Assembly (NCBI RefSeq): GCF_003024605.1
Contig: NZ_PYJQ01000009.1
Span: 310,001 to 374,000, forward strand
DNA length: 64,000 nucleotides
From: Rhizobium sp. JAB6
Lineage (GTDB): Bacteria; Pseudomonadota; Alphaproteobacteria; Rhizobiales; Rhizobiaceae
Direction of reading: 5' to 3'
Every line of letters begins with the position of its first letter. The first letter of the stretch is position 1. The position numbers were made by a program, and so were the translations under genes. This document shows, piece after piece, positions 44,067-52,852 of this stretch. The notes beneath the pieces were generated by a model that worked only from the letters and a program-made list of their open reading frames with translations, was not told the origin of the DNA and did no database searches.

Positions 44067-44771
44067 ATGTCGATAGAAAAAGTGGCTGTGATCACGGCGG
44101 GCGGCAGCGGTATGGGCGCCGAAAGCGCCAGACGGCTTGCGGCCGATGGCTTCCATGTCGCCATCCTCTCCTCCTCCGGAAAGGGTGAGGCGCTGGCTCA
44201 GGAGCTTGGCGGCATCGGCGTTACCGGCTCCAATCAGTCGAATGACGATCTCAAGCGCCTGGTCGATGCGACGATGGAAAAGTGGGGCCGCATCGATGTG
44301 CTCGTCAACAGCGCCGGCCATGGTCCGCGTGCCCCGATCCTGGAAATCACGGACGAGCAATGGCACACCGGCCTCGACGTCTATCTGATGAACGTCATCC
44401 GCCCGGTTCGCCTCATCGCCCCCGTCATGCAGAAGCAGAAATCCGGCGCGATCATCAACATTTCCACCGCCTGGGCATTCGAGCCGTCGGCAATGTTCCC
44501 GACCTCGGCCGTATTCCGCGCGGGCCTTGCCTCCTATACGAAGATTTTTGCCGACACCTACGCCGCCGACAACGTACGGATGAACAACGTGCTGCCCGGC
44601 TGGATCGACAGCCTGCCGGCGACCGATGAACGCCGCGACAGCGTTCCGATGCGGCGCTATGGCACTAGCGCCGAGATCGCCGCCACCGTCGCCTTTCTTG
44701 CCTCCGATGGCGCTGGCTACATCACCGGCCAGAACCTCAAGGTCGACGGCGGTCTGACCCGCTCGGTCTAG
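44067..44771 (+). CDS. Short-chain dehydrogenase/reductase with degenerate active site
   Basis: The 234-residue protein has the SDR cofactor motif ITAGGSGMGAESARRL, LVNSAGHG (NAG) and INISTAWAF with the catalytic Ser. The expected YxxxK is replaced: alignment on the following AGL places Ser for Tyr and Arg for Lys (SAVFRAGL). The C-terminal GYITGQNLKVDGGLTRSV is canonical. It may bind NAD(P) without normal redox chemistry, or use other residues. GGAGGA precedes the ATG. It stands alone before panC. Confidence 0.85.
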   Translation: MSIEKVAVITAGGSGMGAESARRLAADGFHVAILSSSGKGEALAQELGGIGVTGSNQSNDDLKRLVDATMEKWGRIDVLVNSAGHGPRAPILEITDEQWHTGLDVYLMNVIRPVRLIAPVMQKQKSGAIINISTAWAFEPSAMFPTSAVFRAGLASYTKIFADTYAADNVRMNNVLPGWIDSLPATDERRDSVPMRRYGTSAEIAATVAFLASDGAGYITGQNLKVDGGLTRSV

Positions 44772-45008
44772 CCTGGGCAAAACAGTATTATTTCGCTTTC
44801 ACTCGCTCGGGCATCGCTTGGGAGAGCGATTTTGTTTGAAGCACAATAGCGGCAATTAACCACCTCCGGCTGGCCTGAGCCATGAGTTGCAAACCTCATG
44901 GCGGCGGCCGAATTGCCTTTTTGCACTGCACACGTTAGAAGTCCCCGCAATTTTGAGGGATGGAAGCAGGCAATACGGAAACGACATTGCTTGCGGAGGA
45001 TTGCCACG

Positions 45009-45881
45009 ATGGAGATCGTTCACACGATAGCCCACCTGCGCGAACGGCTCGGAGTACAACGCAGAGCCGGTAGGCTCATCGGCCTGGTGCCGACCATGGG
45101 CTACCTGCATGGCGGTCACATGGAACTCGTCTCCCGGGCAAAAGCCGAGAACGACGTCGTCGTCACCTCCATTTTCGTCAATCCTCTACAGTTCGGCGCC
45201 AATGAGGATCTGGCAAAATATCCGCGCGATCTTGAACGCGACAGCGCCATGCTGCGCGAGGCCGGCGTCGATTTTCTCTTCGCACCCGGTGTCACGGATA
45301 TGTATCCGCGTCCGATGCAAACGGTGGTCGATGTGCCGAAACTCGGCGCGGAACTGGAGGGCGCGGTTCGCCCGGGCCATTTCGCCGGCGTTGCCACCGT
45401 CGTCACCAAGCTCTTCAACATCGTCCAGCCCGACAGCGCCTATTTCGGCGAGAAGGACTATCAGCAGGTAACGATCATCCGCCGCATGGTCGAGGATCTG
45501 GCCCAGCCTGTTCGGGTCGTACCTGTGCCGACCGTTCGCGATGCGGATGGGCTCGCCCTGTCATCGCGCAATGTCTATCTGTCTAAGGAAGAGCGTGCCG
45601 CCGCTGTTATTATCCCCAAGGCACTGGCGGAAGCCGCAAGACTTTACGGTCTCGGCGCGGATGATCCGGCAGCGCTCGAAGAGGCACTGCGCGCTTTCAT
45701 CGAAAAGGAGCCGCTCGCGACCGTGGAAGTCGCCGCCGTTCGTCATCCCGAAACGCTGCAACGGCTGACCAAACTGCAGGGTCAGCCGGTCCTCGTCGCC
45801 TTGTTCGTCCGCATGGGCACCACCCGCCTGCTCGACAATCGGGTTATCGCCAGCAGATCCGCAAACGAGGGAGCCGCCTGA
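45009..45881 (+). CDS. panC: Pantothenate synthetase
   Basis: The enzyme joins pantoate and beta-alanine with ATP to make pantothenate, the coenzyme A precursor. The protein has 290 residues from ATG 45009, which has GGAGGA upstream. It shows the nucleotidyl-transferase motif [32 protein letters not shown], and the [20 protein letters not shown] segment. panB follows after one base. The beta-alanine-forming panD is not in the window. Confidence 0.95.
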   Translation: MEIVHTIAHLRERLGVQRRAGRLIGLVPTMGYLHGGHMELVSRAKAENDVVVTSIFVNPLQFGANEDLAKYPRDLERDSAMLREAGVDFLFAPGVTDMYPRPMQTVVDVPKLGAELEGAVRPGHFAGVATVVTKLFNIVQPDSAYFGEKDYQQVTIIRRMVEDLAQPVRVVPVPTVRDADGLALSSRNVYLSKEERAAAVIIPKALAEAARLYGLGADDPAALEEALRAFIEKEPLATVEVAAVRHPETLQRLTKLQGQPVLVALFVRMGTTRLLDNRVIASRSANEGAA

Positions 45882-45882
45882 G

Positions 45883-46704
45883 ATGAGCACCGTCGGACAT
45901 TCCAAACGCACGACGCCAGCAGCCATCGAAGCGATGAAGGGCACACGCCCGATCGTCAGCCTGACCGCCTATACGACGCCGATTGCCCGCCTGCTCGATC
46001 CGCATTGCGACCTGCTTCTGGTGGGTGATTCCCTCGGCATGGTGCTCTACGGCATGGAAACGACCGTCGGCGTCACGCTGGATATGATGATTGCCCACGG
46101 CCACGCCGTCATGCGCGGCGCCAAGCATGCCTGCGTCACCGTCGATATGCCTTTCGGCTCCTATCAGGAATCGAAGGAGCAGGCTTTTCGCAATGCAGCC
46201 CGCATCCTGAAGGAAACAGGCTGCGATGGCGTGAAGCTCGAGGGCGGCGAGGAAATGGCTGAAACCGTGGCCTTTCTGACCAGCCGTGGCATTCCCGTCT
46301 TCGGCCATGTCGGACTGATGCCGCAGCAGGTGAATACGACCGGCGGCTACCGCTCGCTTGGACGCTCGGACAGGGAAGCCGACAAGATCCGGCGTGATGC
46401 CAAGGCAATCTCCGAGGCCGGCGCTTTCGCCATGGTGATCGAAGGCACGATCGAACCGCTCGCGCGCGAGATCACCGCCGCCATTGCCATTCCCACCATC
46501 GGCATTGGCGCATCGGCCGCCTGCGATGGGCAGATTCTCGTTTCCGACGACATGCTCGGCCTGTTCAACGATTTCAAGCCGCGCTTTGTAAAGCATTTCG
46601 CGGAACTGGCGCCCATGATTTCGAAAGCGACGGAAGCCTATGCCGAGGAGGTGAAGGCTCGCACCTTTCCGGCACTGGAGCACACGTTCCAGCCAAAAAA
46701 GTGA
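45883..46704 (+). CDS. panB: 3-methyl-2-oxobutanoate hydroxymethyltransferase
   Basis: This TIM-barrel enzyme transfers a hydroxymethyl group from methylene-tetrahydrofolate to 2-oxoisovalerate, the first step to pantoate. The family markers are [14 protein letters not shown] (here [15 protein letters not shown]), [26 protein letters not shown] and [15 protein letters not shown]. The 273-residue length is normal. It uses 2-oxoisovalerate made by the valine pathway that starts with the acetolactate synthase encoded in this window. Confidence 0.95.
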   Translation: MSTVGHSKRTTPAAIEAMKGTRPIVSLTAYTTPIARLLDPHCDLLLVGDSLGMVLYGMETTVGVTLDMMIAHGHAVMRGAKHACVTVDMPFGSYQESKEQAFRNAARILKETGCDGVKLEGGEEMAETVAFLTSRGIPVFGHVGLMPQQVNTTGGYRSLGRSDREADKIRRDAKAISEAGAFAMVIEGTIEPLAREITAAIAIPTIGIGASAACDGQILVSDDMLGLFNDFKPRFVKHFAELAPMISKATEAYAEEVKARTFPALEHTFQPKK

Positions 46705-46711
46705 ACCGCCA

Positions 46712-46963
46712 TCAGCTCTTGGCCGGCTCCTTCTCCAAGAGATAGATCGCCTCGCCGAAATCCTCCATCTTGCTCATCAATGCCGCATGGGCATCCCGCA
46801 GGCCCTGATTGTAATAGTAAGGGCCGATCTCGGATGTGAAGAAATCGAGCAGGAATTCAGCGGGCAAGGCGCCGAGCGTCTGGTCCAGCTCATCGGCGAA
46901 ATAGCGCTGAAGGTGGGCGATCATGGCTGCCTTATCCTCCTTCGCAAAGGTGATCTTCTTCAT
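46712..46963 (-). CDS. DUF2164 protein, 83 aa
   Basis: The protein starts MKKITFAKEDKAAMIAHLQR and contains QTLGALPAEFLLDFFTSEIG and PYYYNQGLRDAHAAL, the conserved core of DUF2164. ATG 46963 is preferred; the frame extends to 47029 without similarity. It converges on panB (7 bp gap) and is divergent from azlC. No function is established. Confidence 0.82.
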   Translation of the reverse strand: MKKITFAKEDKAAMIAHLQRYFADELDQTLGALPAEFLLDFFTSEIGPYYYNQGLRDAHAALMSKMEDFGEAIYLLEKEPAKS

Positions 46964-47198
46964 CTCTCCATCTCCCATTTTGCGAGCGGGCTCTAAAGGC
47001 CGGATCAAGGAAATCAATTGATCCATCAAGGAAATTCAATTGCTGGCTTTAAAGGCTCGGCTTACATCTCCCGCCATTGAACAGCGCGGCAACAAATGCG
47101 CAAGGGGTACAACGACAGTTGTTTCCATGCGGAATGCGCGCCCTCGACACGACATCTTGGCGAAAGCGCCGGATTTTCCACAAAGGACGAAGCGGACC

Positions 47199-47921
47199 AT
47201 GAGTCGCGCGGAATTTCTTGAAGGCTTGAAGGGCGGCATCCCCGTCGGCCTCGCTGCAGCGCCCTTCGGGGCCCTCTTCGGTGCGTTGGCGCGCGATCAG
47301 GGCATGTCCCTTGGCGAACTGACCCTGATGAGCGGCACAGTCTATGCCGGTGCCAGTCAGATGGTCGGGATCGATCTTTTCGGCCACAATGTTCAGGCCT
47401 GGCTCATCGTGCTGTCGATCCTGGCCGTGAACTTCCGCCATGTGCTCTATTCGGCAGCGATCGCTCGCTATATCAGGCACTTTTCCGCGGTGGAAAAGTT
47501 CTTCACCTTCTTCCTGCTGGTCGATCCTCAATTCGCCGAGACGATCAAGCGCCACGAAAGCGGCAAGCCCGTGACCTTCGCCTGGTATATCGGATTTGCG
47601 ACGGTGATCTATATTCCCTGGGTGGTGGTGAGCCTGATCGGTGGTCTTCTCGGCAGCCTCATCGGCGACCCCAAAGCCATCGGCCTCGATATCCTGCTGC
47701 CGGTCTATTTCCTCGGCATCGTCATGGGCTTTCGCAAGCGCGACAACTTCCTGCCCGTCGTGGCGGTCAGCGCCGTGGCATCGGCCATTGCCTATCGCTA
47801 TGTGGGCTCACCCTGGCATGTCAGCATCGGCGCATTGGCAGGCGTCGCGCTTGCGGCCATACTGCCGCCAATAAAGGCGAACCGGAAGCCCGACGTCGCT
47901 CACGAAAGCCACGAGGTCTGA
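47199..47921 (+). CDS. azlC: AzlC-family branched-chain amino-acid exporter, large subunit
   Basis: The 240-residue membrane protein from ATG 47199 has the family sequence GIPVGLAAAPFGALFGALAR, LMSGTVYAGASQMVGIDLFG and LAVNFRHVLYSAAIARYI. With AzlD it forms an exporter for branched-chain amino acids and analogues. AAGGACGAAG precedes the start. The azlD gene follows after two bases. Confidence 0.9.
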   Translation: MSRAEFLEGLKGGIPVGLAAAPFGALFGALARDQGMSLGELTLMSGTVYAGASQMVGIDLFGHNVQAWLIVLSILAVNFRHVLYSAAIARYIRHFSAVEKFFTFFLLVDPQFAETIKRHESGKPVTFAWYIGFATVIYIPWVVVSLIGGLLGSLIGDPKAIGLDILLPVYFLGIVMGFRKRDNFLPVVAVSAVASAIAYRYVGSPWHVSIGALAGVALAAILPPIKANRKPDVAHESHEV

Positions 47922-47923
47922 CC

Positions 47924-48235
47924 ATGTTCGATTTCAATCCGCACATGGTCCTGCTGATTGCAGCCGCGGCCTTGGTGACCTTCCTGACGCGCGTCGGCGG
48001 CTATATCCTCATCGTCAAGATGACCCGCATTCCGCCGCGCGTCGAAGCCGCGCTGAATGCCGTGCCCGCCGCCGTTCTTACGACCCTCGTCGCGCCCGCC
48101 TTCTTCATCGGTGGCTGGGATATCAAGCTGGCGATGCTCGCGGCGCTTCTCGTCGGCCTGCGCTACCCGTCGACCTACATGCTTGTCGCCGGATGGGTTG
48201 TCGTCATGGCATGGCGCCATTCCCTAGGCGCTTGA
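47924..48235 (+). CDS. azlD: AzlD-family exporter, small subunit
   Basis: The 103-residue protein has about four membrane segments and the AzlD pattern LVTFLTRVGGYILIVKMTRIPPRVEAALNAVPAAVLTTLVAPA (seen in parts). It works only with AzlC, whose gene lies two bases upstream. A hairpin follows before the convergent peptidase gene. Confidence 0.88.
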   Translation: MFDFNPHMVLLIAAAALVTFLTRVGGYILIVKMTRIPPRVEAALNAVPAAVLTTLVAPAFFIGGWDIKLAMLAALLVGLRYPSTYMLVAGWVVVMAWRHSLGA

Positions 48236-48242
48236 GACGGAC

Positions 48243-48269
48243 CCCATCCCGATTTCGAATGGGATGAGG
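48243..48269. terminator. Hairpin between convergent azlD and the aminopeptidase
   Basis: CATCCC (48245-48250) pairs with GGGATG (48261-48266) around GATTTCGAAT. No strong U-run is present on either strand, so it may be a weak bidirectional terminator. Confidence 0.4.
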
Positions 48270-48279
48270 CCTCCATTTC

Positions 48280-50115
48280 TCAATGGCTGAGTTCGAGCGT
48301 GGCATTTTCCAGCCATGCCCGTACGTCGTGATCATGGATCAGCGGCATCAGCGCCTCGCGCGTCCGGGCGTGATACTCGTTCAGCCAATGCAGTTCCTCA
48401 TGCGTCAGCAGTTGCACGAGCACCAGGCTACGATCGATGGGGCAGAAGGTCAAAGTCTCGAAGCCCAGCATCGGCATGTCGCCGCCCTCGATTTCCTCCG
48501 GCTCGCGGATATAGATCAGGTTTTCGATGCGAATGCCGAAGTGCCCCGGGCGATAATAGCCGGGTTCGTTGGACAGGATCATACCGGGAAGCAGTTCCTG
48601 CACGGCAAGCCGCGCAATACGCTGCGGCCCCTCATGGACGGAAAGATAGGAGCCGACGCCATGGCCCGTGCCATGGGCGAAATCGACGCCTGCCTTCCAA
48701 AGCGCGATGCGGGCCAGCGGATCGAGATCGCAGCCGCGCGTCCCCTTCGGGAAACGCGCCGTGCTGATGGCAATCATCCCCTTCAATACCAGTGTGAAGA
48801 GGCGCTTCTGCTCTTCGGAGACTGCGCCGATACCGACCGTTCGCGTAATGTCGGTGGTACCGTTGATATATTGCGCGCCCGAATCGACGAGAAACAGTTC
48901 GCCCGCCTGGATCAGCCGGTCACTCGCCGTAGTCACGCGGTAATGCATGATGGCCGCATGCTCGCCGGCGCCGGCGATCGTATCGAAGGAAATATCCTTC
49001 AGCGGGTTCTGCATGCTTTCGCCCACGCGGGCGCGGCAGGCTTCCAGCCGTTCTGCCGCGGCGATTTCCGTTACCGTTCCCGGCTTGCTCGTCTCCAGCC
49101 AGTAAAGGAACTCGACCATGGCGGCGCCATCCTGCAGATGGGCAGCCGCAGAGCCGTTGATTTCGGCAGCATTCTTGCAGGCGCGCGGCAGCTTCGCAGG
49201 GTCATTGCCCTCCACGACCTCTCCACCTTCGCGACGAATAATGTCGGTCAGGGCGTAGGACGCGAGATCCGGATCGACCAGGATGCGACCGCCGTTTGCG
49301 GCAGCAGCAGCCAGGCGTTTGGCAAGCTCAGAGGGTGGCAGCTGCTTGCATATCTGCGCGAGATAGGCTTCGGCCTCGACCTTGGTCTTGCGCTTGTCGA
49401 GGAAGAGCGCCGCTTCTCCTTCCGCATAAATGATGGCGCGGGCCAAGGGGTGCGGCGTGTGCGGCACGTCGCTGCCGCGGATATTGAAGATCCAGGCGAC
49501 CGAAGATGGATCGGTAATCAGCGCCGCCTTGAGATCCTTCTCCCTGAGGCCGTTTGCAATCGTCGCAAGCTTGTCCTTGGCGAGGACGCCGGCCTGGGCG
49601 ATATCCTGAATGATAACGTTGCCCAGCGGCTCGGGCGGGCGGTCCGTCCAGAGCCTGTCGAGCGGATTGTGGGGCAGGAAGACGAGCTTGCCGTCGATCT
49701 CAGCCAACGCCTTCTCCAGACGGCGTACTTCGGCGCCCGTATGCAGCCAGGGATCGATGCCGAGCCGGAAACCTTTCTTCGCGTGACGCGGCAGCCAGAC
49801 ATGCGGCGGCTCGTTCACCAGATCGCCTCCGGTGAAGACGCTTCGGTCCACCTGCTCTGCAAGCTGGGTCACATAACGGCCGTCCACAAAAACCACGGCC
49901 TGGGAGTGTGTGATAAGCGCAACACCTGCCGATCCCGTGAAGCCCGTGAGCCATGCGAGACGCTCCGAGCATGTGGGCACGTACTCGCCTTGATACTCGT
50001 CAGCCCGCGGCACGAGGAAGCCGTCAACGCCAAGATCGCCGAAGGCAGCACGCAAACCGGCAACACGCTCGCGACCGAATTGCGGGGTGGAAGTGACGTC
50101 GAAAGACTGAAACAT
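48280..50115 (-). CDS. M24-family Xaa-Pro aminopeptidase
   Basis: The 611-residue protein has two N-terminal creatinase-like domains and a C-terminal pita-bread peptidase domain, the three-domain layout of eukaryotic-type aminopeptidase P. The metal ligands can be placed in LVDSGAQYINGTTDITRTV (two Asp), HGTGHGVGSYLSVHEGP (His), SNEPGYY and IRIENLIYI (Glu). It removes N-terminal residues preceding proline, in the cytoplasm (no signal peptide). It is a single gene with its own promoter side facing the small protein/sRNA locus. Confidence 0.93.
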   Translation of the reverse strand: MFQSFDVTSTPQFGRERVAGLRAAFGDLGVDGFLVPRADEYQGEYVPTCSERLAWLTGFTGSAGVALITHSQAVVFVDGRYVTQLAEQVDRSVFTGGDLVNEPPHVWLPRHAKKGFRLGIDPWLHTGAEVRRLEKALAEIDGKLVFLPHNPLDRLWTDRPPEPLGNVIIQDIAQAGVLAKDKLATIANGLREKDLKAALITDPSSVAWIFNIRGSDVPHTPHPLARAIIYAEGEAALFLDKRKTKVEAEAYLAQICKQLPPSELAKRLAAAAANGGRILVDPDLASYALTDIIRREGGEVVEGNDPAKLPRACKNAAEINGSAAAHLQDGAAMVEFLYWLETSKPGTVTEIAAAERLEACRARVGESMQNPLKDISFDTIAGAGEHAAIMHYRVTTASDRLIQAGELFLVDSGAQYINGTTDITRTVGIGAVSEEQKRLFTLVLKGMIAISTARFPKGTRGCDLDPLARIALWKAGVDFAHGTGHGVGSYLSVHEGPQRIARLAVQELLPGMILSNEPGYYRPGHFGIRIENLIYIREPEEIEGGDMPMLGFETLTFCPIDRSLVLVQLLTHEELHWLNEYHARTREALMPLIHDHDVRAWLENATLELSH

Positions 50116-50458
50116 GAGCTGATCCGGTAGTAGTGGAGAATTCGTGAAACTGAATATTGCCAGTATGTTAGAGCATCGCGGTCGGAAGTGCGACGTGATT
50201 TTCAGTTCCTGAGACGATATGCGCGATTACAGGCACATCACATCCCAAGAGAGCAGTTTATCCCATCTCGGGCCGTTAACGAATCCGCCCATTTCGTGAG
50301 CACGCGGTCCGAATATGACAACTTCACGGCACAAAGCATGCGCCTCATGCATAGCTCCCATGAAGCTGGCCCCCTGCCACGCGGAGGGGCGAGTCGCTAT
50401 ATCCGCGGCATCAAACGGGGTTCACGAAGAACCAGCTCAAAACCAAGGACTTAAGACA
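50116..50458. other. Intergenic region upstream of the small protein gene
   Basis: This 343-bp region holds the promoters of the aminopeptidase and of the small gene. CTGCCA (50374-50379), 17 bases, then CTATAT (50397-50402) is a candidate plus-strand promoter. No coding frame here is convincing. Confidence 0.4.
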
Positions 50459-50599
50459 ATGCCTATCTCTCGCTCCGCATATGTTAGCCCGGCGCTGGCT
50501 GGCGAGCGTCGCACCGTACGCCATTCCGTCGGCTCGCTTCGTCAGCTCGAAGTCGAAACCGCAAAGGCGATCGGCGCCAGCCGCGGCGGTCGCCGCTAA
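50459..50599 (+). CDS. Basic 46-residue protein, possibly DUF1127-related
   Basis: ATG 50459 has AAGGA at proper spacing. The peptide starts MPISRSAYVSPALAGERR and ends LRQLEVETAKAIGASRGGRR. The end fits the DUF1127 pattern Lxx-T-xxx-IG-x-SR in spacing, though weakly. DUF1127 proteins are small, Arg-rich RNA-associated proteins. In Rhodobacter such a gene is co-transcribed with sRNAs that carry CUCCUCC loops, and here an RNA of exactly that design starts a few bases after the stop codon. Coding status rests on the ribosome-binding site, context and this weak similarity. Confidence 0.6.
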   Translation: MPISRSAYVSPALAGERRTVRHSVGSLRQLEVETAKAIGASRGGRR

Positions 50600-50603
50600 C
50601 AAG

Positions 50604-50766
50604 TTTACGATCTACGCGTTCCAAATTGATCGCAATCCGGTTCTCCTCCTCCCTCTCGGATTGTGATCAGAACGCTTAGAGCCCGCTTGAGCACTCCTCC
50701 TCCACACGCTCGCGGGCAAGATCGGCGAAAACCGATCTGAAGGCGGTGCTTCGGCACCGCCTTTTT
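50604..50766 (+). ncRNA. Multi-hairpin anti-Shine-Dalgarno sRNA (cuckoo/alpha-r14-like)
   Basis: Stem-loop 1 pairs GATCGCAATCCG (50628-50639) with CGGATTGTGATC (50657-50668), 12 bp with one G-U, and its loop exposes CTCCTCCTCCC (50643-50653). Stem-loop 2 pairs GCCCGC..GAGC (50681-50692) with GCTCGCGGGC (50708-50717), and its loop carries CTCCTCCTCC (50694-50703). A short hairpin GATCGG/CCGATC (50720-50737) follows. The terminator AGGCGGTGC-TTCG-GCACCGCCT plus a U-run (50741-50766) closes it. Two loops complementary to ribosome-binding sites define the cuckoo/CcsR family. It probably represses many mRNAs and may be cut from the transcript of the small gene upstream. The 5' end is not determined. 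Confidence 0.82.
50741..50766 (+). terminator. Intrinsic terminator of the sRNA
   Basis: AGGCGGTGC and GCACCGCCT form a perfect 9-bp stem closed by a TTCG tetraloop and followed by TTTTATTT. Confidence 0.93.
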
Positions 50767-50798
50767 ATTTGCGAGGGTTGATGCGGAAAGTGACCGGC

Positions 50799-51677
50799 TC
50801 AGGGCCGGTCGAGATGGATGGTGACCCAGCCGTTGCGCCAGATCGTGCGCACATGCCGCAGGTGCGCGCCGTTATAGGCGGCCAGAACCTTCCAGCGCTG
50901 CTCGGCAAGGATTCCCGAAAGAATGACTGAACCGCCCGGTGCCAGATGCGCCACAAGCTGCGGCGCCATCTTGATGACCGGACGCGCCAGAATATTGGCG
51001 ATGATGAGATCGAACGGCCCATGTCGGGAAAAGGCCGTGGAATGGAATCCCGGAGCCGTCTCCAGCGTGACACCCGAGGCGATGCCGTTGCTGCGGACAT
51101 TCTCCCGTGCGACTCGGACGGCGATCGGATCGATATCGGTCGCCAGAACCGGAATATTGCGCAACTTACGCACGGCAATGGCCAGCACGCCGCTACCCGT
51201 CCCGAGATCGAGCGCATTGCGCACGCGGCGGCTCACCAGAACCTTTTCGATCGTCTCAAGGCAACCCGCCGTCGTTCCATGGTGACCGGTGCCGAAGGCC
51301 TGTCCGGCTTCGATTTCGATGGCAATATCGCTTGGGCCGACCTTATCGCGGTCATGCGAACCATGCACGAGGAAGCGCCCGGCGCGCACGGGCTTCAACC
51401 CTTCCAGCGACTTGGCGATCCAGTCGATATCGGGAAGCACTTCCTTTTGAATGGCGAGATCGGCGAAGGCAGGCTTCAGCAGCGCTTCGAAACGGCCGCG
51501 GACCTCATCCTCATCCGCAGCATAGAGATAGATCGATGCTTCCCAGATATCGTTCTTCTCGTCGATTTCCGTCGTTGCGATCGGCAATTCCTCGTCTTCG
51601 AAGACCGGCGTCATCAGATCCAGGACCTGCTCGGCCTTCTTCTCGGTCGTCGTCACATAAAGGCGGATTTCACTCAA
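50799..51677 (-). CDS. prmA: Ribosomal protein L11 methyltransferase
   Basis: The enzyme trimethylates ribosomal protein L11 using S-adenosylmethionine. It has the N-terminal L11-binding domain (SEIRLYVTTTEKKAEQVLDL), then GQAFGTGHHGTTAGCLETIE, the SAM motif ALDLGTGSGVLAIAVRKL and the motif LIIANILARPVI (N-I/L-A). The TTG at 51677 gives the usual N-terminus and 292 residues; the frame stays open to 51719, overlapping the upstream monooxygenase gene. It converges on the sRNA terminator. Confidence 0.9.
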   Translation of the reverse strand: MSEIRLYVTTTEKKAEQVLDLMTPVFEDEELPIATTEIDEKNDIWEASIYLYAADEDEVRGRFEALLKPAFADLAIQKEVLPDIDWIAKSLEGLKPVRAGRFLVHGSHDRDKVGPSDIAIEIEAGQAFGTGHHGTTAGCLETIEKVLVSRRVRNALDLGTGSGVLAIAVRKLRNIPVLATDIDPIAVRVARENVRSNGIASGVTLETAPGFHSTAFSRHGPFDLIIANILARPVIKMAPQLVAHLAPGGSVILSGILAEQRWKVLAAYNGAHLRHVRTIWRNGWVTIHLDRP

Positions 51678-51697
51678 CTCGTCGCTCTTTCTCGTTC

Positions 51698-52846
51698 TTA
51701 TTCGGCCCAGTCGATCCAAGGCGGTTTCGGCGTGTCGTAGCCGGACACACCCCGAAGCAATTGCCGGCGGAACGGGCCGAAGCGCAGCAACAGCGGCGCA
51801 AGAAAATTACGCGCCGCAACTGCCAGCGGGTTTTGCATTGTCACCAATCGTGTCAGGCCGTAGGTCTGGTTTAAAACCTGCTTGACGGCGGGAACTCTGA
51901 AAGCCGAATACTCCTGTTCACGGCCTTCCGCAATCAGCCAGGCAAGCCAGCAGGCATCTTCGATGCCGAGATTCATGCCGCGCGCGCCAGCCGGCGAATG
52001 AATATGCGCGGCATCACCGGCAAGAAAGACACTGCCCTTGGCCATGGGTTCGACATGCCGGAAGTTGATGCGGAACTGCGAGGCCCAGATCTTTTCGGAA
52101 ATGGCGGCCGGATGAACGATGCGGCTTTCGAAATTTTCCAGCGTCGAAATGTAGCGAATGATCTCGGCCGTGACAGGCAGGCGCCCCACCATGCCGGGAT
52201 CGAAGAGCGATATCTCGGCGAAATGCGTATCGACTGGCTCCGCATAGCGAAAATCGGCAAGATAGAAATAGGCCTCCAGCGCCTCACCCGGAAATCCGGC
52301 ACCGAGTGCCTTGCGCACCGCGGAATGAGCGCCATCGGCACCGATCAATATGTCCGGCCGCACTGTTTCCAATGTACCGTCAGCCCGGCGCAGCGTGACC
52401 TCCGGCTTCTGCAGGTCCGACATGGCTTCCGCCACTACGGCCGTCTGCCATTCGGGCGAAATGCCATAGACCGAAAGCGCTTCCATCAGCAGACGCTCGG
52501 TACTGCCCTGCGGCAGGGCGCAGATAGCGCTGAAGCGGCCTTTCACCTCTTGGGTATCCAGCTGGATGAGAATTTTTCTATTCGAGCGGACGCAAAAGCG
52601 CCCGATCGGCTGGGCAGCGGTGAGGATATGATCCGTAACTCCCGAAGGAGACAGCAGCGTCAGCGTGCGGGCGTTGACGCCTAGCGCACGGCTCTCCTCC
52701 ATGGGCGTCGGCCCGGCACCGTCGTCGACGATACGCGGCGAAAAACCGCGACGGGCGAGCTCCAGAGCGGCGGCAAGGCCAACCGGCCCGGCCCCCGCAA
52801 TCAGAATGGATCTGGATTTTCCCCGTCCGCCAATCCCCTCGCCCAT
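51698..52846 (-). CDS. FAD-dependent monooxygenase (aromatic hydroxylase family)
   Basis: The 382-residue protein has the FAD motif ILIAGAGPVGLAAALELARRGF, the DG motif PDILIGADGAHSAVRKALG and the GD motif VFLAGDAAHIHSPAGARGMN. It belongs to the PheA/TfdB/UbiH-type group that hydroxylates aromatic or related rings with NAD(P)H and oxygen. Its C-terminus is short, lacking the thioredoxin-like domain of phenol hydroxylases. It lies between sco and prmA on the same strand with 6 and 20 bp spacers. The substrate is unknown. Confidence 0.87.
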   Translation of the reverse strand: MGEGIGGRGKSRSILIAGAGPVGLAAALELARRGFSPRIVDDGAGPTPMEESRALGVNARTLTLLSPSGVTDHILTAAQPIGRFCVRSNRKILIQLDTQEVKGRFSAICALPQGSTERLLMEALSVYGISPEWQTAVVAEAMSDLQKPEVTLRRADGTLETVRPDILIGADGAHSAVRKALGAGFPGEALEAYFYLADFRYAEPVDTHFAEISLFDPGMVGRLPVTAEIIRYISTLENFESRIVHPAAISEKIWASQFRINFRHVEPMAKGSVFLAGDAAHIHSPAGARGMNLGIEDACWLAWLIAEGREQEYSAFRVPAVKQVLNQTYGLTRLVTMQNPLAVAARNFLAPLLLRFGPFRRQLLRGVSGYDTPKPPWIDWAE

Positions 52847-52852
52847 GCAGAT

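Noticed and set aside
48283..50130. Plus-strand open frame of 615 codons opposite the aminopeptidase gene
   Set aside because: Antisense shadow of a complete M24 peptidase gene.
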